From contig CAZXSN010000001.1 of the NCBI GenBank assembly GCA_964643295.1, positions 62,001 to 126,000 of the forward strand: 64,000 nt of DNA, read 5' to 3'. Source of the stretch: Merdiplasma sp964643295 (GTDB taxonomy: Bacteria; Bacillota; Clostridia; Lachnospirales; Lachnospiraceae). A model generated the notes under the pieces. It did no database searches. It saw nothing but the letters and a program-made list of their open reading frames with translations, and had not been told where the DNA came from. How positions within the stretch are numbered: position 1 is the first letter of the stretch; each line of letters opens with the position of its first letter. A program made the position numbers and the translations under genes. Of the stretch, positions 16,831 through 25,845 are shown piece after piece.

Positions 16831-17867
16831 ATAAATATCTCTCCAAGCCGCATCATATGCAGACGAACCCGGAACGGTTCCCTTGCTCCCGGAGTCTCTG
16901 ACAGTTCCACCTGGCCGCCAAGCAAAACATCGCTCTGGCTGCAGACTACCGTGCGGTTGATCTTTTTAATATCATCATAATGCACTGCGGAAATGTATCT
17001 TAAGATCTCTGTGTGGTCCCCTTCTACCTTTCCGCCTTTCATCTTTCCGGTCATGGGATCCGGATAGCTCATCTCATACATCACAAACGGATTGATATCC
17101 CCGGCGGCTCCGCTGGTCCACAAAGTAATCGCGCTCGGATACCGTTCTTCGTTCCATCGGCATACCGTTCCCGCAATATCCCCGCTGATCCCCAGCTTTC
17201 CTTCAAATACCGTATGTCCGTTGAGCACACAGCAGTGAACCGGGAAATTGATAAAGAAGGCGATCGGCGCACCGGAAAGATCTTCAAAACGAAGCAGATA
17301 TACCGTTCTGTCAATCGGTGATTCCGGGTTGGAACCAATCCCGTATTTCCTGTGAATCACACCGTCTTCTTCTGTCTCATAGAACTGCTTTCTGTCTACG
17401 CCAATAAAGCTCTTTCCTTTTCCCATTCCCATTTTTGCAGGAACCATTCTCGAGACGGCCTCTTTGGCTGTCTCTGTCAGCACCTCTTTAACAAACGCCT
17501 CATACTGATGCGTGGCAGCCTGCACCTGCGGAGGTTTCCCTGCGATATTATTCGGTCCTTCGTTTGGGCGCAGCCCCGCGACCGGAGCCGTATGGGTATG
17601 GATCGCCGCGAGCAGGATATTCTCTTCCGGTATCTCGGTTGCTTCGGTCAGCGCCTGCAGATAACTCTCCGGACATGGAACCTTATCCAGGTCAAATGTA
17701 ACCAGCAGTGCCTGCTCTTCTTTGTTGCGCAGGGCAATCACCCGGAGAAACAGATCATCCGTCACCGCTGCGAACGAACGATCCATCAGTCCTCTGAGAT
17801 TAGTAAGCAGTATGTCAGGCGGAGTGATTTTCCCTTTCGCCGCTCCGCAGTACAGTTGATTTTCCAT
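16530..17867 (-). CDS. Neutral/alkaline ceramidase-like hydrolase
   Basis: The 445-residue protein matches the N-terminal domain of the neutral/alkaline non-lysosomal ceramidase family: YCGAAKGKITPP at the start, HTHTAP near residue 90 (zinc ligands), FPVHCCVLNG near 210 and the GDIAGT and GAAGDINP segments. There is no signal peptide, and the C-terminal immunoglobulin-like domain of secreted ceramidases is missing, so it is probably cytosolic. Many bacterial proteins of this fold have unknown substrates, so ceramide cleavage should not be assumed. It ends the long operon that starts with the GH31 gene (111 bp after the hydrogenase-like gene). The AAAGGAAG site supports the ATG at 17867. Confidence 0.8.
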   Translation of the reverse strand: MENQLYCGAAKGKITPPDILLTNLRGLMDRSFAAVTDDLFLRVIALRNKEEQALLVTFDLDKVPCPESYLQALTEATEIPEENILLAAIHTHTAPVAGLRPNEGPNNIAGKPPQVQAATHQYEAFVKEVLTETAKEAVSRMVPAKMGMGKGKSFIGVDRKQFYETEEDGVIHRKYGIGSNPESPIDRTVYLLRFEDLSGAPIAFFINFPVHCCVLNGHTVFEGKLGISGDIAGTVCRWNEERYPSAITLWTSGAAGDINPFVMYEMSYPDPMTGKMKGGKVEGDHTEILRYISAVHYDDIKKINRTVVCSQSDVLLGGQVELSETPGAREPFRVRLHMMRLGEIFILGASGELYDVFAKSLRKRIAARELIVVNHDASLMGDGGYIADDETLLQPRPMLPGVGHTNQLPGTFLGSLLAHAASMYEKLEPGAAETHRGPQSLGPKP

Positions 17868-17978
17868 TAAAGTCTTCCTTTCTGATCTCTGGATTTTCGC
17901 AAACGAAACCCCTCTTCATGAGAAAAAACAAACTTAACGCGTTCCGGTCAGACACAGTCTGTATCGTATCCAGTTCTC

Positions 17979-19373
17979 TTACCGTTGGTACCCTTTGGTT
18001 CGAAACTGTCCGCCTCCAAACTTACACCCTCCCGGACAGGCCATTCCCCAAACTACCTCAGCGGCGTCAGACGAAAGCTTTTTTTCACAGGCTGAAATCC
18101 CGTCCGCAGAAACTACGTTTACTTCCCTCTGCAGCTCCTTTTGAAGCTCCCTGCGCAGCTGCTGCAGACAGGGTATCCCATTTGTCCTTTCTCCCGTCAA
18201 CCGTTCCGCCTGCTCCGGCTCTGTATGGTTCCATACTTCCCGTGCGGTATAGCGGCTGACGCAGGCTCTCTGAATCCACTGGAACAGTTCCGCTGTTGTC
18301 AGCACCGCATCACTGCTGTGCCTTTGCTTTCCGGCGGTGCAGGCGCAAACCATGACCAGAAACAGTTCCTCCCTGGGAATCCCCTTTTGCTGATAGGCCG
18401 CCGTCACTTTCTCCGCAAACACTTCTTCCGCCGCCTTCACCTCTGCCAGACGGCTGTCCTCACGGTAATGCTGTTTCACCGCGATACAGGAGGAAACAAT
18501 CAGCGGTCCGCTGCCCTTCGCAAGACGCGCGGCGGCCTTTTTAGCCGTCAAAGCGATCGTCTGCCCTTCGATCCCTGTCAGGTCAAAGATTCGTTCCACA
18601 CCAATTTTTCTGCAGAGAGCACTCAGTTTGCCCATCTGGTTTCTCTCTTCTTTTTCTCCGAAAAATCTTCCGATATTCTCCGCACTCTCAGGCGCAATGC
18701 CAAAGATCACCCTTTTTCCCTGATAGAGGGCTTTCCACAAAAGATCCGTCTCATCCTTTACAAAGACAGCTCCCGTTGGACAGTTTTTCACACACTGCCC
18801 GCACCCGCAGCAGTCTGTCTCTGCCAGAGAAATCTGTGCGTCAAAACCAGTCCCGGCTCTGGAAAACCAGCTGCCTGCCGCTGTAAACCCCTGTGCCAGA
18901 CAGGTGGAAACACACCTGCGGCAGCGGATACACCGGGAAGAATCCCGCACAATACAGGGGGAAGATTCATCCGCCCTGCGTTCCTGATAAACCCGCTCGT
19001 ATTTTCGCTCATCCAGCCTAAGTTCCACTATCCTTGCATGCAGCTCACAAAAGGAATAATCAGGACAGTATTCACAATCCATCCTGTGCCTGCGACACAG
19101 GATATCCAGGGAACGTCTCCGGGAAGCGGTTACTTTCTCGCTTCCGGTGTGAATCACCATCTGCTCTTCCACCGGCGTCACACAGGAGGGCACCAGTTTC
19201 GGCATTCCCTCGACCTCCACGACACACATCCGGCAAACCGACGGCTGGTTAATCCCTTTCAGGTAACAGAGAGTCGGAATGGAAATCCCCGCCCCATTCG
19301 CCGCCTCCAGAATCGTGGTCCCGGATTCACAGACTATCTCCTGCCCGTCAATGATGCAGCTGACCGTATTCAT
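17979..19373 (-). CDS. Divergent [FeFe]-hydrogenase-like iron-sulfur protein
   Basis: The 464-residue protein has an N-terminal 2Fe-2S domain (CYLKGINQPSVCRMCVVEV, with a later Cys), a HydA-type His/Cys cluster region (HRMDCEYCPDYSFC) and two 4Fe-4S motifs (CIRCRRCVSTC and CCGCGQCVKNC). A shortened hydrogenase large domain follows. The C-terminal signature MACPGGCKFGGGQ is intact. The other two H-cluster motifs are altered: TSCCP appears as SSCIA and MPCxxK as MVCACTAGK. Total length and the gap between motifs are short for HydA. It may be a sensory or electron-transfer relative without H2 chemistry. It is preceded by GGGAGGA and sits between the ferredoxin and ceramidase-like genes. Confidence 0.78.
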   Translation of the reverse strand: MNTVSCIIDGQEIVCESGTTILEAANGAGISIPTLCYLKGINQPSVCRMCVVEVEGMPKLVPSCVTPVEEQMVIHTGSEKVTASRRRSLDILCRRHRMDCEYCPDYSFCELHARIVELRLDERKYERVYQERRADESSPCIVRDSSRCIRCRRCVSTCLAQGFTAAGSWFSRAGTGFDAQISLAETDCCGCGQCVKNCPTGAVFVKDETDLLWKALYQGKRVIFGIAPESAENIGRFFGEKEERNQMGKLSALCRKIGVERIFDLTGIEGQTIALTAKKAAARLAKGSGPLIVSSCIAVKQHYREDSRLAEVKAAEEVFAEKVTAAYQQKGIPREELFLVMVCACTAGKQRHSSDAVLTTAELFQWIQRACVSRYTAREVWNHTEPEQAERLTGERTNGIPCLQQLRRELQKELQREVNVVSADGISACEKKLSSDAAEVVWGMACPGGCKFGGGQFRTKGYQR

Positions 19374-19512
19374 CGAACCATCCTCCCTGCAAAGTCATGT
19401 TTCTTCCCTCAGAGTCAGCAGATTTTCCTGCCTGTACGTCTGGATAAGCACCTGCTTTTTCTCCTCAAAACCAGATCCGAAAGAAACCCTTCTGCAGCCA
19501 AAAATCTGTCCG

Positions 19513-19869
19513 TTATCGATTTTCTTCCCTTCTCCATCCAAAAGGCGGGAGAAAATAGCTTTTGGGAGGATTCTCCTGTGCTCCGATCCGGAAAATTTCC
19601 CCGGTCTCTTTTCTCTTAAAAAAGATACGCTGGTTGATCGGCAGATTCATCTTCAGCGCCCCGGTTCGGCACACCTCCACGCAGCAGGCGCAGTACCAGC
19701 ATTCATCCGGATAAGCCACGACCGGCGGTTTTCCCGGTCTGGGATTCGGCAGAATAGTCTGGATGCGGCAGATATTCGCACAGGCGTTGCACCCCACGCA
19801 GACGGAAGCGTCGATCGTAACAGCCTGCGCGGGACCCGTTGGATTTTCCCAGATAAAAGTCTCATGCAT
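19513..19869 (-). CDS. Two-cluster ferredoxin, partner of the flavoprotein
   Basis: The start is set at MHETFIWENPTG (19869), with AGGAGG 8 bases upstream and an 8-bp overlap with the flavoprotein stop; a longer frame from 20001 would lie inside that gene. The 118-residue protein has two 4Fe-4S motifs, CVGCNACANIC (near residue 28) and CWYCACCVEVC (near 61), each followed by the usual distant Cys/Pro context. The arrangement and the tail resemble beta subunits of adenylylsulfate reductase-like enzymes. It probably carries electrons to or from the flavoprotein encoded directly upstream. Confidence 0.85.
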   Translation of the reverse strand: MHETFIWENPTGPAQAVTIDASVCVGCNACANICRIQTILPNPRPGKPPVVAYPDECWYCACCVEVCRTGALKMNLPINQRIFFKRKETGEIFRIGAQENPPKSYFLPPFGWRREENR

Positions 19870-21934
19870 GGTGTGTTTCCTCCTGTTTTCGCTTGGCGTC
19901 CTTAGATCCTGCAGTCTCTCCGTTTCTGTCCTCCAGTCCGGATTTACAGGGATTCTGTTCGTTTCTCCGGCAAGCCCTGTAATTTTCCTCATAGCCGGCA
20001 AGCCAGGGTGCTTTCAGCCAGTAGCGCGGCTGCTCAAAACGCACAGCCACCTTTCCGTCCTTCTGGCTGCAAAACAGGTAGGCACCTTCCGGCATCTTCT
20101 GTTCATCCGCCCGGATTTTCTCCCTGCATCCCGACAGGTACATTTCGGAAATCGTAAGTCTCGTGTCACACTCCAGTACCCTGGCCAGCTCATGGGGATT
20201 TCTGGCAAACGTATGCCTAGCCTCATTGTTTCGAATAGAAGAGATCCATTTTAATCCCAGTTCCAAAACTGCGGGTGTTTTGACCTCCGCGCAGCACTGC
20301 TGCATCACCCGCGCTGATCCGGCCCACAGTTCCTTCCAGGAGACTGTATGTTCCTCCGGGGAATCCAAAAAACGCTGTACCGGGGCATAATTGTGCGCCG
20401 CTGCGCGGTTTATCTCCTCCTGTGAAATCTCCTTTGCCTGCCTTTGGGAGGAAAATTCTGCGGCCCGATTCCCTGCGTAAAAACCGGAAGAACAGGCATA
20501 GGAGCTTCCTTCCAGACCGCTGTTCGCGCCTGCGGCAAAAAGTCCGGGCACTGTCGTCATCAGGTTCCAGTCCACCGCAGGCTGCGCCTGCATGCCAAAC
20601 GATTCGCTGCGCCAGCTTTTGCAGGCATCCGGCGCCCCGTGAAACCATCCCCCATCGCGGTATCCCTCCGGTGTCATGACCGGCGCCATCAGCATGTCTT
20701 TCTCCGGATCAAATCCGGATCTTGTATACAAATCGTAAAGGGTATATCTCGTTTTCCCTTCATTGCCGATCATCATTCCCCAGATGCTGCGCCGCTCCGC
20801 CTTTGGCATACCCGGCAGGTCTGCCCAGAGCGGAAGGGTGAACTCACCGTCCCGGATCCGCTGCGGCAGATCATGAATGAGACCCGGACATTTTGCATGT
20901 TTATAGACGTCGCTGATCGTGGAGCCGCAGTATTCCTGCGTCCCGGACGGCAGATTTCTCTCTCTGACGGAATGAAGCACATTTCCGTCGACATCCTCCC
21001 AGGGAACCTCTTTTCCCTGATTATCCACAATTGTACAGGGAAACCAGGTATTGTTCGGATTGCCCACTCCGAATCGGGGCCAGGCAAACGGGGAGGGATT
21101 CCCCTCTTTTCCGTTTCTGTACATGCCGTCAATCTCCGCTCCTGCCTCCCAGGCCATTGCCAGGCCTTCCCCGACTTCATTCGGATCCCAGCGCCAGCTG
21201 TTGCCGGTCATTTCCAGGCTGTTGGTCCAGATCGTACAGGAATACCCGCAGCTTAAGATCACTGCGGGTGCGTGAAAGACAAACATTTCCCCCGTTTCCA
21301 GGGAAATACCCGACGCTCCGGTTACCGGGGAACCCTGCTGGTTTCCCTCCGTATACAGCCGGTTTATCATAATCCGCTCAAAAAGCTGTACCTTCTGCTT
21401 CTTCAGCTCCTCATACAGCACGGGTTTCAGGTACTGTCCGCCGCGCAGCTTCACGGCGACTAATTCCCTGTAATCGTATGCCTTGTAAAGGCCTGTTTTC
21501 TCATCGACAGCCGCATCCCCCGGAATCTCATCCGGATCCGCTTCGATTGGCAGGCCCATCTTTTTCAGCTCCATCAGCGCTTCCCAGGTGCCCTTCAGGG
21601 CGATATAGTCCCGGTGCCCCAGACGGCCTTCCGTACTGCCCTTCTCCAGATTTTCTTCCGGAGTCATCGGGCTGTCCGGATGCGAGAGAAGATTGTTCCA
21701 GTGGTCCATACCCGCACCGCCGCAGCCGCTGCGTTTGATCGGCGCCTTGTCCGCGAGGGCAACGCTCACGCCCCGCCTTGCGGCAGCAATCGCCGCACAG
21801 CTTCCTGCCAGACCGCCGCCGATCACCAGAACATCCGCATACACATGCGTGATTTCCCCGTAACGGACTTCATATGGCCATTTCCATTTACCTGCGTCCG
21901 ATTGGGCCTTCTCTTCCTGCTGCCGGTCTTTCAT
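19862..21934 (-). CDS. Fumarate reductase/AprA-type FAD flavoprotein
   Basis: The 690-residue protein has an N-terminal dinucleotide-binding motif VLVIGGGLAGSCAAIAAARRG (about residues 34-54), a SGCGGAGMDHWNN segment and the late FAD-binding motif PGLFAAGANSGLEGSSYACSSGFYAG (about 475-500). This is the layout of the succinate dehydrogenase / fumarate reductase / adenylylsulfate reductase alpha superfamily. No signal peptide is present, so it is cytosolic. The pairing with a two-cluster ferredoxin recalls AprAB, but no sulfate-activation genes are nearby, so APS reduction is unlikely. The substrate is probably what the adjacent ABC importer and GH31 enzyme deliver. The GGGAGGAG site supports the ATG. 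Confidence 0.85.
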   Translation of the reverse strand: MKDRQQEEKAQSDAGKWKWPYEVRYGEITHVYADVLVIGGGLAGSCAAIAAARRGVSVALADKAPIKRSGCGGAGMDHWNNLLSHPDSPMTPEENLEKGSTEGRLGHRDYIALKGTWEALMELKKMGLPIEADPDEIPGDAAVDEKTGLYKAYDYRELVAVKLRGGQYLKPVLYEELKKQKVQLFERIMINRLYTEGNQQGSPVTGASGISLETGEMFVFHAPAVILSCGYSCTIWTNSLEMTGNSWRWDPNEVGEGLAMAWEAGAEIDGMYRNGKEGNPSPFAWPRFGVGNPNNTWFPCTIVDNQGKEVPWEDVDGNVLHSVRERNLPSGTQEYCGSTISDVYKHAKCPGLIHDLPQRIRDGEFTLPLWADLPGMPKAERRSIWGMMIGNEGKTRYTLYDLYTRSGFDPEKDMLMAPVMTPEGYRDGGWFHGAPDACKSWRSESFGMQAQPAVDWNLMTTVPGLFAAGANSGLEGSSYACSSGFYAGNRAAEFSSQRQAKEISQEEINRAAAHNYAPVQRFLDSPEEHTVSWKELWAGSARVMQQCCAEVKTPAVLELGLKWISSIRNNEARHTFARNPHELARVLECDTRLTISEMYLSGCREKIRADEQKMPEGAYLFCSQKDGKVAVRFEQPRYWLKAPWLAGYEENYRACRRNEQNPCKSGLEDRNGETAGSKDAKRKQEETHHA

Positions 21935-21990
21935 TCCCGCATCTCCTCCCGCATGTTCTCTTTGCGGCCAATCTCCAAAAATGTCTTTCC

Positions 21991-22944
21991 TTAGTCATTG
22001 ATCTCTCTTACCCTGTGACAGGAGACAAAATGCCCGGTTTCAATCTCTTCCAGTTTCTGCGGCTCCCCGCACTCTTCCGTCGCATAGGGACATCTTTTGG
22101 CGAAACGGCAGCCCGGTTTGGGATTGATCGGGGAAGTGATCTCTCCCTTTAAAAGGATCCGCTTCATCGGATGGTCAATGTCTACAGACGGAATGGCGGA
22201 AAGCAGTGCCTTTGTATACGGATGCAGCGGACGCTCAAACAGCTTTTTCGCCGGGCTGGTCTCCACCAGCTGTCCCAGATACATGACGCTGATATCATCG
22301 GATATATGGCGCACAACAGAAAGGTCATGCGTCACAAACAGATAGGTCAGGTTGTTCTCCTCCTGCAGGTCCATGAGAAGATTTAACACCTGCGCCTGAA
22401 TCGAGACATCCAGCGCGGAAACCGGCTCATCGCACATGATAAATTCCGGATTGAGCGCCAGAGCGCGGGCAATCCCCACACGCTGCCTTCTGCCGCCGTC
22501 GAGTTCGTGGGGATAGGCATAGCGAAGCCGTTCCTCGATTCCCACGCGGTCCATCAGTTCCTCCACCCGCTCCTCGATCTGCTTTTTGTTAAACCGTTTG
22601 GATTCCTTGAGCGGTTCCCGGATGACCTCATCCATGGAATACCGCGGATTCAAGGAGGCATAGGGATCCTGAAAGATGATCTGCATTTTCTCACGCACCC
22701 CGCGAAGTTCCCTGCCCTTCACGCGGGTGATATCCTGACCGTTGAGCAGAACCTGCCCTTCTGTCGCCTCATGCAGCCGGATGATGGTCCGCCCTAAAGT
22801 GGACTTCCCGCATCCGGATTCTCCGACAACTCCCATGGTCTTCCCTTTTTCAATCTTCATGGTAATATCATCCACCGCATGATTCGTCCCGGCAGGCACA
22901 TAAAAATATTTTTTCAGATTTTTGATTTCCAGTAAGGCCGCCAT
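21991..22944 (-). CDS. dppF: Dipeptide/oligopeptide-type ABC transporter ATPase (second)
   Basis: The start is taken at MAALLEIKNLKKYFY (22944), with GGGAGGA upstream and 2 bases after the stop of the partner ATPase. The 317 residues contain Walker A GESGCGKST, the signature region (GGRRQRVGIARAL, with DG in place of the first LS) and Walker B FIMCDEPVSALD. The C-terminal oligopeptide-type extension ends in a cysteine cluster, CRFAKRCPYATEEC, that is typical of OppF/DppF and may hold an iron-sulfur cluster. It energises the importer formed by the upstream genes. The family includes peptide, nickel and some sugar transporters. Confidence 0.92.
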   Translation of the reverse strand: MAALLEIKNLKKYFYVPAGTNHAVDDITMKIEKGKTMGVVGESGCGKSTLGRTIIRLHEATEGQVLLNGQDITRVKGRELRGVREKMQIIFQDPYASLNPRYSMDEVIREPLKESKRFNKKQIEERVEELMDRVGIEERLRYAYPHELDGGRRQRVGIARALALNPEFIMCDEPVSALDVSIQAQVLNLLMDLQEENNLTYLFVTHDLSVVRHISDDISVMYLGQLVETSPAKKLFERPLHPYTKALLSAIPSVDIDHPMKRILLKGEITSPINPKPGCRFAKRCPYATEECGEPQKLEEIETGHFVSCHRVREIND

Positions 22945-22946
22945 TT

Positions 22947-23921
22947 TCAGTCCTCCCTTTTTGCTCTCAGGCACTGGCAGACATGTCCCGGAGTCACTTC
23001 CACGGACGGAATTCTGCCCTTTCTGCACTCTTCTGAAGCATAACGGCATCTGGGTGCAAACACGCATCCATCCGGCAGGTTGGTCGGATCAGGCGGCATT
23101 CCGTTGATCGGCCTGAGTCTTTTGGAGTTGTCATTTATTTTGGGGATCGAATCAAACAGTCCCTGCGTGTAGGGGTGCGCCACATGGCGGAAGATATCCT
23201 CTTTCGACCCGCTCTCCACGATATGCCCCGCGTAAACAACCGCCACCCGGTCGCAGGTTTCCGCGACAATGCCCAGATCATGCGTAATCAGGATCATCGC
23301 GGTATGGAATTTTTCCCGCAGATCCCGGATCATATCCAGCACCTGAGCCTGAATGGTCACATCCAGGGCGGTCGTCGGCTCATCCGCCAGCAATAGCTGC
23401 GGATTGCAGGCCAGCGCCATGGCAATCACAACCCGCTGCTTCATCCCGCCGGAAAACTGGTGGGGGTACTCCACGTAGCGTTCCGCCGGAATTCCAACCA
23501 TCTCCAGCATTTCCACCGTTCTTTTCCTGGCCTCGTCCTTACTGAAATCATTGTGCAGGGAAACAACCTCTGTTATCTGATTCCCGATCGACATCACCGG
23601 GTTTAAAGCGGTCATCGGATCCTGGAAAATCATGGAAATCTTATTTCCCCGAATCGACAGCATCTCCTTCTCGGAAATCTTCATCAGATCCTGCCCCTCC
23701 AGCAGAATCTGTCCTCCTTTTACCTTCGCAGGAGGATCCGGAAGAATGCGCAGAATCGATTTGGCGATCGTTGTCTTTCCCGCGCCCGTCTCTCCTACCA
23801 GGCCAAGTGTTTCTCCTTTTGCCAGTGAAAAACTGACTCCGTTTACCGCATGCACGATCTCTCCGTCCGAGGTATATTCGACAACAAGGTCTTTCACTTC
23901 AATATATGGATTGTTCTCCAT
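22947..23921 (-). CDS. dppD: Dipeptide/oligopeptide-type ABC transporter ATPase (first)
   Basis: This is a 324-residue ATPase of the OppD/DppD type: Walker A GETGAGKTT, signature FSGGMKQRVVIAMAL, Walker B LLLADEPTTALD and the C-terminal extension with CVFAPRCRYASEEC. It heterodimerises with the product of the next gene. Spacing is 13 bp from the upstream permease gene and 2 bp from the downstream ATPase gene, so all are co-translated. Confidence 0.93.
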   Translation of the reverse strand: MENNPYIEVKDLVVEYTSDGEIVHAVNGVSFSLAKGETLGLVGETGAGKTTIAKSILRILPDPPAKVKGGQILLEGQDLMKISEKEMLSIRGNKISMIFQDPMTALNPVMSIGNQITEVVSLHNDFSKDEARKRTVEMLEMVGIPAERYVEYPHQFSGGMKQRVVIAMALACNPQLLLADEPTTALDVTIQAQVLDMIRDLREKFHTAMILITHDLGIVAETCDRVAVVYAGHIVESGSKEDIFRHVAHPYTQGLFDSIPKINDNSKRLRPINGMPPDPTNLPDGCVFAPRCRYASEECRKGRIPSVEVTPGHVCQCLRAKRED

Positions 23922-23934
23922 GTTTTTAAGCCCC

Positions 23935-24816
23935 CTACTTCTTTAGCTTGGGATCCATCGCATCGCGGAGTCCGTCTCCAAACAGGTTTATCGCCAGAAC
24001 CGTGACTGCGATCATCAGACCCGGAAAGATCATCATATGCGGATACAAAAGTGCCAGGCTCCTTGCGTCGGAAAGCATCGCGCCCCACTCCGGCGTCGGC
24101 GGCTGAATGCCGAGACCGATAAAGGAAAGCCCCGCCGCTCCCATAATTGTGCCGCCCACAGACATCGTCGTGCCGACAATCGTCGGGGAAATGATATTGG
24201 GAAGCATATGCTTGAACATGATTTTCGCCCTGCTGCAGTTATAGGACTGCGCCGCTTCCAGATATTCCATTTCGCGCTCTTTCAGACACATGGCGCGTGT
24301 GCTGCGGATACTCATGGGAATTCCGCCCACAGACATGGCCAGAATCGTATTGCCGAACCCGGGTCCCAGTGCTGTGGAAATCACAATCGCTAAAAGCTGT
24401 CCGGGGATCGCCTGCCACACATCACAGATACGCATGCAAAGGTTGTCAAACGCGCCTCCGGCATATCCGATAATCGTGCCGAAAACAGTCCCGATCAGAG
24501 CTGTAAAAATCGAACCGATGAATCCCAGCGCCAGCGAATATCTTCCGCCGTACAGGATTCGGGAAAAGATATCTCTTCCCATGCTGTCCGTGCCAAACCA
24601 GTGCTCTCTGGAAGGCCCCTGCTTCATAACGGACAAATCCATGGCAAACGGATCATACGGAGCAAGCAGGGGCGCAAAAATACTCACCAGAATCAGGACA
24701 AGCATCACGATCAGTCCCGCCACTGCCACCCGATCCTGCATCAGCCTGTGCCAGATCATGGAAAAATTCGACTGCTTTTTCTTCCTCTTTTTGGGAGAAG
24801 TCTGCTTATTTTTCAT
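23935..24816 (-). CDS. dppC: ABC transporter permease, DppC type
   Basis: The start MKNKQTSPKKRKKK (24816) overlaps the end of the preceding permease gene by 11 bases and follows AAAGGGGG. The 293-residue membrane protein has a very basic cytoplasmic N-terminus, a first membrane helix VAVAGLIVMLVLILVSIF, an OppC-type extracytoplasmic loop (HWFGTDSMGRDIFSR) and several further helices. The EAA motif region EAAQSYNCSRAKIMFKHMLPN contacts the ATPases. It forms the translocation pore with DppB. Confidence 0.93.
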   Translation of the reverse strand: MKNKQTSPKKRKKKQSNFSMIWHRLMQDRVAVAGLIVMLVLILVSIFAPLLAPYDPFAMDLSVMKQGPSREHWFGTDSMGRDIFSRILYGGRYSLALGFIGSIFTALIGTVFGTIIGYAGGAFDNLCMRICDVWQAIPGQLLAIVISTALGPGFGNTILAMSVGGIPMSIRSTRAMCLKEREMEYLEAAQSYNCSRAKIMFKHMLPNIISPTIVGTTMSVGGTIMGAAGLSFIGLGIQPPTPEWGAMLSDARSLALLYPHMMIFPGLMIAVTVLAINLFGDGLRDAMDPKLKK

Positions 24817-25774
24817 CCCTTCTGCCCCCTTTCCTGGCGGCATAAGAGACATACTGCGCCTTGATTCTGGGATCAATCAGCCCGTAGGCAAGATCCACCA
24901 GAAGCACTGCCACCGCCGAGAAAATCGCCAGAATCAGCACACATCCGCGCACGACGGGATAATCCCGGTTGCTGATTCCGCTTAACAGATAGGTGCCCAC
25001 TCCCGGGAAGGAGAATACCGTCTCGATGACCACCGTGCCGGAGATAATCATCCCGAACTGCCCGCCCAGCTGATTGAGAATCGGAATCAGCGCGTTGGGA
25101 AGCATATGCTTGTACGTCACTTTATTCGCGGACAGTCCCTTCGCCCGTGCCGTGGTCACAAAATCCGCTCTTACCGTTTCCAGAACCGCACTCCGCGTCA
25201 TCCTCAGATTGTTGGCAATTCCTCCCAAGGCTCCCGCGATCACCGGCATGATCCAGCACTTCCAGGAATCAATCCCCATCGGAGGCAGCCAGCCAAGTTC
25301 CTGCGAAAAAAGCTGCACCATCAGCATGGCCAGCCAGAAGCCGGGAATCGCTACACCGATCATCGCAAGCACAGAGATCAGATGATCAATCCAGCTGTTC
25401 TGGTGCAGTGCACAGGTGATGCCGAGCGGAATCCCTATGATCACGTTGATCACCAGACAGATCATACCCAGAAGAAACGTCCTGGGCACACGCTGAGCAA
25501 ATTCTGTAATGATCGGAGCCTTCGTAATATAAGAATTCCCAAGATCCAGTTTGATAAAAGTCTGATACAGATAACGGCCCAGCTGTACCAGATACGGATC
25601 GTTCAGCCCCAGCGATTCCCGGTACGCTTCCCGCTCCTCCACAGAGGAGCCGGATCCCAGAACGATCAGCGCCGGATCTCCAGGGACAAAATACATGATC
25701 GTAAAAATAATCACAGATACACTGAACATAATGCCAATCAGTGCCAATAACCTCTTAATGATGTATCTTCCCAT
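24806..25774 (-). CDS. dppB: ABC transporter permease, DppB type
   Basis: The start MGRYIIKRLLALIG (25774) is preceded by AAAAGGGGAAG. The 322 residues show the DppB layout: an N-terminal helix, the long external segment with FVPGDPALIVLG...RESLGLNDPYLVQ, then five more helices. The EAA-type motif is TARAKGLSANKVTYKHMLPNALIP, near residue 220. The gap to the binding-protein gene contains a 9-bp hairpin that may lower expression of the permeases relative to the binding protein. Confidence 0.93.
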   Translation of the reverse strand: MGRYIIKRLLALIGIMFSVSVIIFTIMYFVPGDPALIVLGSGSSVEEREAYRESLGLNDPYLVQLGRYLYQTFIKLDLGNSYITKAPIITEFAQRVPRTFLLGMICLVINVIIGIPLGITCALHQNSWIDHLISVLAMIGVAIPGFWLAMLMVQLFSQELGWLPPMGIDSWKCWIMPVIAGALGGIANNLRMTRSAVLETVRADFVTTARAKGLSANKVTYKHMLPNALIPILNQLGGQFGMIISGTVVIETVFSFPGVGTYLLSGISNRDYPVVRGCVLILAIFSAVAVLLVDLAYGLIDPRIKAQYVSYAARKGGRRDEK

Positions 25775-25799
25775 ACCAGATTCTTCCCCTTTTAAATCA

Positions 25800-25822
25800 G
25801 GTCCGGCCATTTTGGCCGGACC
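25800..25822 (-). terminator. Hairpin between binding-protein and permease genes
   Basis: A perfect 9-bp stem, GGTCCGGCC / GGCCGGACC, with a 5-nt loop lies in the 71-bp gap. There is no strong T-tract on the minus strand, so it is better read as an RNA-stabilising or attenuating structure than as a full terminator. Such stems are common after substrate-binding protein genes. Confidence 0.5.
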
Positions 25823-25845
25823 CGGGTTTTCACTTCGCCGCCTGC

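Noticed and set aside
18141..19619. 492-codon plus-strand ORF
   Set aside because: It is antisense to the hydrogenase-like and ferredoxin genes, has no recognisable domain, and mirrors their GC-rich codon usage.
22945..23067. Longer N-terminus for the second ABC ATPase
   Set aside because: The extension lies inside the upstream ATPase gene and has no homology; the ATG at 22944 has a strong ribosome site.
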